From Bryoerythrophyllum caledonicum (taxonomy: Eukaryota; Streptophyta; Bryopsida; Pottiales; Pottiaceae), in NCBI GenBank assembly GCA_963971425.1, contig OZ020519.1:8324028-8388027 (forward strand): a stretch of 64,000 bases of DNA, in the 5' to 3' direction. The position numbers and the translations under genes are program-made. The stretch's first letter is position 1. Every line of letters starts with the position of its first letter. The notes below the pieces were generated by a model. It did not search any database. It had not been told where the DNA came from and saw only the letters and a list, made by a program, of their open reading frames with translations. Of this stretch, positions 56,445 to 64,000 are shown in pieces.

Positions 56445-57226
56445 ATGGCAACCACTATGGAACTCGAAAGCGCTCACAGAAGCGGTCCTGCGGCCCTGCA
56501 CTGTGATTGCTCTGTAAGTGTGTTAATATTTTTTTTAACGAGTTAAATTTGTCGAAAGTTATTATTCAATCAAGTCCACGTTTTTGTGAGTTTTCCAAGG
56601 ACAGAGTATAAGCTCGTCGTAGCCTTAGCACATATTTTCAATCTCTGTTTTTTTTAATGATAATTACTTTGAAATCGTCGAATCTAACAGGGAACTCCAA
56701 AGAGACACGGAATAATGGAAGCGGAATCTTCTCCAGCGAAGATAAGCTCTCCAGGGGCACTTCAAATCCAACTCGAGGTCCGTGCACACCAATCGTTGTA
56801 GATGTTTTGGAGTTTCCGGCCTTCTGATTTATGTTACAGCAGTTTGGTACTTCCACGCTATTATTGTAACCTAGCTTTTAACATCCCGTCGTAGAAAATG
56901 GGTTGTTCGCAGTTACGTTTATCTGTCAGGAACAGGTCAGCATTCACCGGGTGGTTTCACATTTGCACATTGTTGATTTGTTACACGCCGTAATTGAAAT
57001 CCGTTCTTGATTGCAGGAGAAGTACCTGCTGGAGAAAATTCCGTCTCCAGTCAGAATCAAGCCAGTGAAGTCTTCTAATGAGCCTACATCCCCTGAACTT
57101 TCTCCTCCTCCATCACCGAAGCGCAAGAGGGAAGTAGAGCTCAGCAAGGACTTGAAGGATGTTGCTTTCACTGCTGTACTCCCTGCAAAGAATGTTGATT
57201 TGGCTCGATCTCAATCAACATTTTAG
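56445..57226 (+). CDS. Small basic Ser/Pro-rich protein of unknown family (121 aa)
   Basis: Three exons, 56445..56513, 56691..56777 and 57017..57226, all phase 0, encode MATTMELESAHRSGPAALHC followed by a Ser/Pro-rich middle (ESSPAKISSPGALQIQLE) and a last exon KYLLEKIPSPVRIKPVKSSN, SPELSPPPSPKRKREVELSK, ending LARSQSTF. A nuclear-type basic cluster PKRKRE and several S/TP sites are visible. The second donor is GTCCGTG, which is weaker than usual. Upstream lies a long GC-rich leader (about 54600-55103) and a probable leader intron (donor CAGGTATGG at 55104, acceptor ending at 56412), a layout common in highly regulated plant genes. I do not recognise the family; a phospho-regulated nuclear protein is a guess from composition. 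Confidence 0.65.
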
Positions 57227-58226
57227 CTTAACCTACGTGCCTATCAGCTCTTTGTACGCAGTAGATAAAAGTGTTCCCTAAAAATGATGTTGGTAAAGGG
57301 TTTTAGAAAGAAACCAGGTGGATTCGACTATCAAGCTTCACATGTCTCTTGTAGGGGGTTTTGGAGTTCCAGTGTACCTCACCTCTCGAAGATTCTTGTA
57401 ACAAAGCTTTATCGTCCTAGTTTATTAGATTCCATCTAAGCATTTTACTTTTGTTGAGACTCAGTGCCAGATTTCGTGCAGACCCGGTAGACCTCGAGGT
57501 AATATATACCCTATTGTCTCAGTTGTATTAGTAACGGTTGAGAGGTGTATGAGCTTTGGTCTCAATTTATGTACAGACATTGAATAGGAAACTTGTTTAT
57601 TTGCGGTTATCTCCATGTTGTGTTTCTTGCAGTTTTCGAAATTGTTGTCTGCAGACGTTGAGCCAACGTGATTGTAGAGTTTTTTCCTCTCTATGGAGCA
57701 ACTGGTCAGCTCTTTTTAACTGATGCATTCTCCTGCTTGTGTCATTTATGTCCTAGTTGCCTTGTCAGTGAAATGTTAATACTGAACAGGAGCATGCGCA
57801 GAGAGGATGTCTCGAAATACAACACCGAGAGCGGACTTTGTGTACAGATCTGTCCGTGCTTGGTTGCAGAACTCTGTATCTGTAGACCAAGCTTTCTTTT
57901 CAGACGTTCCAGTAACACAAGTGATAAGGTATGTCGACTGCACGACGTTTGCTGTTACATGCTTTCCGTATGTTGAATTTTTAGGTGGCATGATATTTTA
58001 GTATTCGATTCTGTATATTGCACTTACCGACAGGTTTGTTGAATTTCCTTTTCTTTAATATCCGACTTTATTTCACTCTATACCGATTTCAGTCATAACC
58101 TGGAAGTATCAAACTAACTGTCCGATCTCCCTTGTTGTGCAGAGATTTCAGAGTCCAAATGACGCTACAAAGTTCGTGATCTATTCATCTGTAGTGATCA
58201 TTAGGGTTTTACGTACTCACCTCAAC
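57227..58226. other. Convergent 3' flanks of the 121-aa gene and the ARM-repeat gene
   Basis: Contains presumed 3' UTRs of both genes. A 64-codon plus frame at 57807-58001 has no family and no clear splice partner. Confidence 0.4.
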
Positions 58227-60337
58227 TCATCTTACATCCCGAAGGTTTTGGTATGCACGAGACGTGAACTGGAGTTCCTGGATGGTCTGGCGAGCGCATT
58301 TCTTGAGCGTGCCGTTAAAAGTCTCCAGAATCAGTTTGCGGCATATTTCGATTCCGTGCTGCACTTTCCTCCTCGCTGCTGGATCCTCCGTCACGTTGGT
58401 GATCATCTGCAACAAGACCAACGGAGCTTAACTTAGCACATGGAAACGGAGTAGAAAGGAGGATGCGGAAACGTACATTCATGGCGAGGAAACTGAGCTC
58501 GCCGTCGGTGAGGTGGATCATGGCGGTCATCAGGGGCACACCGTTGGCTACAATAAAGTCCTTCTTGCCTTTTATCTCCAGCGTTAGGCTGTGGATAACA
58601 TGTGCAGCCAGGAATCAGGTTCGTAAACTGCATTCATTGCAAGGAAGAGCATGATTTTCAACCTTAGCAATGCTGCTGTGCCGTACGCCATGATTCTTGG
58701 GTCGACGTGGTCTATGTAGGAGACGAAAATTGCCACGGCTCCAAGCGACACTGCTTGGTTTCTCCCTTTCTCTTCGAACCCAGCGAGGCAGATGAAGCGG
58801 CCACAGGACACCATGGTGGGTGGGTGAATGGTCTTGGCGAGTTTCAACACAATTGGCACACTACCGGCCTTCACAGAGTGCAGCACCAACACAGTTAGAT
58901 ATCTCTTTCCCAAGGATCAGTTCCGAAGCAGGAGGTGGTTAGTGGTCACGCACCGCTAGAACTTGATCAATGGCGTTCTGGCAGTAATTTAAGCTCCCCA
59001 TGCACTTGGAGCACAGGTCCATGGCGAAGCACACGTTCCCGGGATCCGTGTCCGTTGCAAGGCCTTGCACAATGAACCGCAATGTGGCGCCGTCTTCCAC
59101 AATCGAGTCTCTCACTACAACACAATTATGTATGTCAACCTCTAAACCTTTTCCCATCTTTGAAACATTTCACTTAGATTAGAAAGGTCACCTTCACAGG
59201 AGACAGCGCAGTCGTTCAGGGCATCCAGAGCATTGCATCTCAACTCCGCATCATTTGTCCGAAGCTGTGTGCACAACCAGAGCATGCAATATTTTAGAAG
59301 AACTGACTAGTTGCGCGGATACAAACATTGGAGTGGTAGCAGTAGTATTTACCATCTCTATGAGGCCTCTGATGCAGCCCAGGTCAACCAGGTCGTTCCA
59401 TGTGGTGATTGCAGCTGTGAGGGCTGATCAGTTTAATTGGTAGCTCGGAAAAGAAAGTGAACGAGGATAAGAGTACCTGAGAAGTACTTGAAGCAGAGGG
59501 CAAGTTGCTGGCGTATGTACAAGTCCGTTTCAGGTATCATGTCGGCAAGGATGGGGAGAAGACCTAAGCAAAAGAGTCGGATGTTCCCAATTAGGCAAGC
59601 TTGCTGGAACATTACAGTGCAGATTCACCAGAGAGGGCACATTATGAACTACTTTTCTTTTCTTCCTCGAGAATTTACCAGCTGCAATGCAACGGGCGCG
59701 GTTATCAGGAACACACAGCAACTCGACACACCACCGTACCGACTTTTGTCGCACAATAAGGAGATCACTCTTCAAAGTCCTCGCCTGCAAACTCAAGGAT
59801 GTGTACGAATGAGTGTAAGGATACGCCATATCCTCGGGGAACGAGTCTAAGGTTTACCATCTTGGAGTACATGAAATTGAGGTGTCCGGGAGTGACGGTG
59901 CTTGGCAACTGCGGCGTGACATTCGGCTGCGACTGGTGCATCCACATCTCGTGGCCATGGCGCTCGCAGTTGAGCAGTGGGTACGAGCGTTCGTTGTCGA
60001 CGTCGTTCGGCCACGGCTCGGCGACGATGCCGGTCCCGCTCACACCCAACTGCTTCAGGCAGTAGCGCCACTGCAGGTAGGGCCGCAGGTGGCCGTCCCC
60101 GAGCGGCTCGTCGTGGAACCAGTTCACCTGGCTCTCGTCATCGCACCACTGCGCTTGTTCCGACCGCACGATGTTCCGATCGTCCCCCGCCTTCTCCTTC
60201 TCCGTCACCTCCTCGACCTCCGCGAGACGCGCCTTCAGTTCTTTGATCCGCTTTACTTCGAAGCGCAACGCGTCTTGCAGATTTCCAGGTTCCACGCGCT
60301 CGTCTCCCTTGATGAAATTTTCAGGGTTTGTCGCCAT
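58227..60337 (-). CDS. Armadillo-repeat protein (488 aa), possibly flagellar
   Basis: Nine exons, complement(58227..58406, 58477..58588, 58663..58868, 58954..59114, 59192..59264, 59353..59414, 59477..59563, 59679..59784, 59858..60337), phase-consistent throughout. The first 160 aa (one exon) start MATNPENFIKGDERVEPGNL, form a coiled coil near residues 22-52 (RFEVKRIKELKARLAEVEEV) and then a Trp/Pro-rich part (WCDDESQVNWFHDEPLGDGH). From about residue 160 the chain is a series of helical ARM-type repeats: LPILADMIPETDLYIRQQLA, LRTNDAELRCNALDALNDCA, VPLMTAMIHLTDGELSFLAM, ITNVTEDPAARRKVQHGIEI. The C-terminal repeats recall radial-spoke protein RSP14/RSPH14, which would suit a plant with swimming sperm, but the N-terminal part has no match I know. 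Small exons and short introns contrast with the TE-swollen NudC gene. Confidence 0.8.
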
Positions 60338-62564
60338 TCTGTTCTAAATCCTCACGCAGACTGGAAAACGAATTGCTTTGTCCCGACGCTTCCAGCGACT
60401 TCCTCACTAATTTAGGTCTTCGAAAAATCGTGGAGCACTCAGCTTGAAGAATATCAACCAGTGAAGATCATCGCAATCCGTTCATCTCCGGCATCCATCT
60501 TTGTAACTTATCAGGTTCGACACGTATGTTAAAAAAACTATTGCTCCTTGTCGACGCTTCCTCATCCATACTCAACATTAGGTCTTTAAACACTAAAGCT
60601 TGAATCATGTCTGTCAAGCAACCGGCTCACCTCCGGCATAGATCTTTGTAACGTTGATTGCGGATCAGTAGCAACGGACTTCAGCTACCACACGCTCCAG
60701 CGATGGACTTGAATCAGTGCTCATTGAGCTTCCAGTCGTCATGCTGGCCGGCCACCAGGCGCAGTAACGGAATAGGAACTGATTAGTGTCGTAATCGGTT
60801 CGGAGACCAACAGCTTTCCTAAACATACTAACGTAATCAACATGTAATGACAGTAATATGGCGATGAATACTGTAGCGGCCGGCAATCAATCCTTGTGCA
60901 GCCGACCAGCGGTCGGAAGCCAGTGATGGTGAAGAAACTAAATCAGTTATCGGTCGGAGTCTCCGACGATCGGTCATGAACGAATCCCAGCGTCCCCCGG
61001 TCACTGGACGGGGATGAACCGACCAGTGGTTGGGGCGGGGGGCACATGGGCGACTGACAGACGCAGGCGTCGTCTTCACGTTTTGAGCTCTCGTCGCGGG
61101 GAGAAGCATAATTGGGAGAATACGCCTCACGATTCTCGTACACATAGTCTCGCGCTCTAATGCAATTTGCCAGATGCATTGCCTGCAGTTAGATCGTCCG
61201 TTTGCGGTTTTTTTTAGCGAAATCGGTGCAGAATTGCGCACGGTGTGGTGGCCCGGGGGAATAACGTCGCAGTCAGACGGTTACTTAGGTTAGCGCTCTC
61301 TCTTTGCCTATGCTTCCAATTCGAGAAATCGTCCCTGAAATCGTCCCTTTAGCGTCAGCCTGTGTGGTAAATTCTTTTTTTTCCTGGAGCAGAATCGATG
61401 TTGTGTTGTGATTTCTGGCGATCGTGTTGAGGTTTGCGGCGTGCTGTGTGTTTTTCCGATTTGTGGAACTGATTTGCTCGTGAAGGTTTGGGGGCGTGAA
61501 GACAAATTTATGTTTCTGAACGGCTGGTCGCTCTCGTTCTCGACCTCTGTCTTTAGCAGTTTTTGAATTGGTTATTGCGTTCCTTTTTATTTGTCATTCT
61601 GAAGAGAAGTGTGTTGAGAAGTGTTTTCTTTTTAGGATTGGAAATTGGAATTAGTGTGTGTTAGAAAGTTTAGTGCTGAATTGCCTCTTGCTCCAATGCG
61701 CATTATTTCACGATCAGTTTCTGTAGTGCAGCATAGAGAGAATTTATGGTAGAGGACAGCCTTGCACCACACACAATTGCAGCATCATTGCAATCGCTCG
61801 ATCGAGTGTGCGATCAATTGGAGCATGCTGCAGAGGTCTATTTCAGGTTTAGATGTGCTCTGATGCACAGAATACCGATGTTGTACAAGGGCTTCTAGTA
61901 TACTGTAGACATTTGCAATCAGAGATAGTACTAATTCGACTTCAGAGACAGGTATTGAACTTCTTTTAATATTCGCATGTGACTTAACTGAATGAAGGAG
62001 TGATGATGCTGAAGAATGTTGCTGCGTCAAGCTCAGCATTCTCTCTTAAAGTACGAATATTTGCGCACGCTCGCATTGCGTGCTGATTTAAGTAGTGAAT
62101 GAGTGATTTTTTGTTGTTCCTCTTACGAGCAGTTTGAGTTCTGTCGTTCCTATTTTTGACAGAGATTACGGTATTTACTGGGTCAAATATTCTAGTAGTG
62201 GCAAAATTTTGCTAGCTGGGTTTTGATTTTGTGTTTTTTTCATTGTCGTGAGCAGCTCAGTCAGTTCGCGGAGAGCATTTGACGGTGGAGGTGACTTTGG
62301 TGCAAAGAGACCAGCATATTTCTGCGGCCTTGAGGAGGCAAACGAGGTCGGCAAGGGTGACTGAGTATGCCATGGAAGTTATCTGGGAGAGCGAGTTAAG
62401 TATGAAGTGGTTAGATTCCATGGAAAACTGATGCAGAACTTTGACGAGAGTGGTATGGGAAGGAGTTCCTGCTTGAACAGACATGAGAGCTGGAACTATG
62501 CTATGCGAGAGAAGCGCAGAAGGTGGACATTGTCACATGAAGAGCAGATTGTAGCAAGTGTGGC
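60338..62564. promoter_or_regulatory. Divergent upstream region and leader of the 117-aa gene
   Basis: Holds the ARM gene promoter, a diverged duplication (60371-60515 and 60539-60660: CGACGCTTCC, ATTAGGTCTT-like and CATCTTTGTAAC blocks) and GC-rich DNA to 61260. From about 61270 a T-rich leader begins, with a possible intron from CAG/GTATTG at 61950 to GAGCAG at 62256. No other gene seen. Confidence 0.4.
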
Positions 62565-63804
62565 ATGATGGCGGAATCTTATGATTCTGACGATGACTCC
62601 TACCCAGACATCCTTCCATTAGAGCTTGACGAAGACTCGGACGCCAGCAGTCCGTTCTCTAAGGTCTTTCATCCTTAACATTTAGACAATTTGTAGCTGT
62701 GTAATTTCTGGTTACTGAGTTGGAGTATATGAATCACAATTGCGATTTTAATTCATGTTGAGATTTTATTGTCCTATGCTTAAGCTGAGACGTAAGGAGC
62801 TAGGATGAGCTTCTAGTTGTTTAATTCATCATGGAATGCCCTTTGCCAAGCCACAGGAGGCATGTTCGGACCATGCTAGCTTTTAAGGAATATATTATGT
62901 GAATCATAAATAGTTATTGCTTATGTGAATTGCAGCCGCTTACCGTCATCGATGTGGAACATTACGTGGATAGCACGCAGCCGACGGAGGGGAAACGCGT
63001 TGTTTCTGAGCGGTCAGAATTGTTGGAATCTGATTCTTCCATTGAAAAAAGTAAGTTTGAATTGTTCATCTCAATTTAAACAACACTGCTTCAACCTTTT
63101 TATTTTATGTATCCATACACTCATGATGACCAACCAATGGTGGTTCGCATCAACGGATCAAAAGAGCAAGATTCTGTTCATACGTAGCACCTTCTGAACA
63201 TGGGATATATATAAACTCTGGGGTCGTGATATTTCCCAAGTAAAACGGAGACAAATTTGGTATGGAAGTGAGATATAGTAGGAGACTCAGAATTATACTT
63301 TTTTCCTTTAACATGGAAGAAAGCAAGATTGTGAGATGTTTAAGACGAACGTAATTCCTGTATCAGAAGTGTGTATCACGATTCTAGTCTAGTATGCTGA
63401 ACTTTTGAGTTGAATCTCACGACATGTTTACTATTTTGTTCATTTTGAAGGCTTGGAGAGCTCTTCCGGTGTTCCGTATCCAGAGACTCCCAGGTGGAAT
63501 TCTGAGAGACCGTATCTTACTGGCCGTCACGTTTTTCAGGTGTTACACTGAACCGGTATCTCATTTTGCAAACAAATGCAAATAATTAATTATTCAGTAC
63601 TTTGCTGTTTGATCTCATTCCACCATATATCTGTTTAATCTTCGGATTGCTTTCTAAGTACTCTGTGTCACAAGCTGAGGTCATGCTCATCATTTGTCAG
63701 TTGTTGATTGTTGATCTGTGACTGATGTTCTGTTGGTCGTGTGAGCGTTTCAGGATGATGATTGTGCGAGTTCGGGGGTGCGTAAACGTATGAAGTACGT
63801 TTGA
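62565..63804 (+). CDS. Small acidic protein of unknown family (117 aa)
   Basis: Four exons, 62565..62663, 62936..63050, 63451..63539 and 63754..63804, join in phase. The N terminus is acidic (MMAESYDSDDDSYPDILPLE, LDEDSDASSPFSK). The middle reads PLTVIDVEHYVDSTQPTEGK and SERSELLESDSSIEK, then SSSGVPYPETPRWNSERPYL and TGRHVFQ. It ends DDDCASSGVRKRMKYV, a short basic tail that may act in nuclear import. The first donor (GTCTTTC) is weak, the others standard. No domain is recognisable; the conserved-looking block is around YPETPRWNSERPYLTGRHVF. Like the 121-aa gene it has a long leader with upstream ATGs, hinting at translational control. Confidence 0.65.
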
Positions 63805-64000
63805 TCTCTTCACGCTATCTCCTCTCTTTGAGAATAAATTACAGTGTCTCACGTGAGTCTGGTGTACAATGGCCTGGCTGTGGAGCGAAAGACTCTCTAT
63901 TTACGACGGTTCCTACGAAGCTGCTGTATTCTTCTAAGTTCTAGCCTACGTGAAAGAATTGCTCTTCGAACACACTTTGTTTATATTCTTCAGAGTCATT
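63805..64000 (+). other. 3' flank of the 117-aa gene
   Basis: Probable 3' UTR; the window ends here. Confidence 0.4.

Noticed and set aside
57807-58001. Short plus frame between the two convergent genes, with a possible GTATGT donor
   Set aside because: No acceptor partner or homology; likely a 3' UTR.
59882-60415. 177-codon plus-strand open frame opposite ARM exon 1
   Set aside because: Shadow of the minus-strand exon; the phase-consistent nine-exon model is far stronger.
1-64000. tRNA or rRNA genes
   Set aside because: No T-loop motif of the GGTTCGAATCC type in a cloverleaf context and no rRNA-like conserved block was seen by eye; short RNAs could still be missed.

Overview
The window is nuclear DNA of a land plant, most likely a bryophyte or another seedless plant. 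The evidence is spliceosomal introns with GTAAG/TTGCAG borders, plant-specific families (a MYB-CC/PHR factor, a BOBBER-type NudC protein), AAACCCTAA telo-boxes at housekeeping genes, and long AT-rich stretches packed with short non-autonomous transposons. The lineage call is an inference; no organelle or species marker is present.

Eight host genes can be supported, most rebuilt exon by exon with consistent splice phase. On the minus strand: an HSP20-like alpha-crystallin protein (5043-6458), ribosomal protein eS25 (19637-20835), a NudC/BOBBER-type CS-domain chaperone (24384-28409) and an armadillo-repeat protein (58227-60337). On the plus strand: the intronless proteasome lid subunit RPN7 (39646-40806), a MYB-CC (PHR1-LIKE) transcription factor (43853-48087), and two unrecognised small proteins of 121 aa (56445-57226) and 117 aa (62565-63804). 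A gene-like but interrupted reading frame lies downstream of RPN7 (41196-41435). The genes serve unrelated jobs (translation, proteolysis, chaperones, transcription) and form no operon or cluster. The right-hand 21 kb (43-64 kb) is gene-rich; the left 39 kb is mostly repeat.

The repeat part resolves into families whose copies share ends and carry target duplications: (1) four Mutator-type MITEs of 271-280 bp, each with a 9-bp duplication; (2) three 326-327-bp MITEs with AGAGTTTTC ends, one of them split by a Mutator MITE; (3) at least seven 0.7-1.4 kb elements bounded by TTAA with CCCCTAAAGG-type inverted ends, candidates for piggyBac-like non-autonomous elements; (4) three PIF/Harbinger-type elements with GGGCCRCTTTA ends and a TTA/TAA duplication; (5) two non-autonomous Helitrons in opposite orientation, one holding a 64-bp tandem repeat; (6) two 100-bp SINE-like retroposons with a (CTT)n tail, one inside a NudC intron; (7) a decayed hAT transposase gene of the BED-finger type (34.0-36.6 kb); (8) a roughly 310-bp repeat in three copies; and several minisatellites, one directly upstream of RPN7.

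No tRNA, rRNA or CRISPR array was seen. No single wholly new system stands out. The best leads are the TTAA-flanked family, the duplicated splice donor in the MYB-CC gene, the two orphan small proteins and the armadillo-repeat protein.
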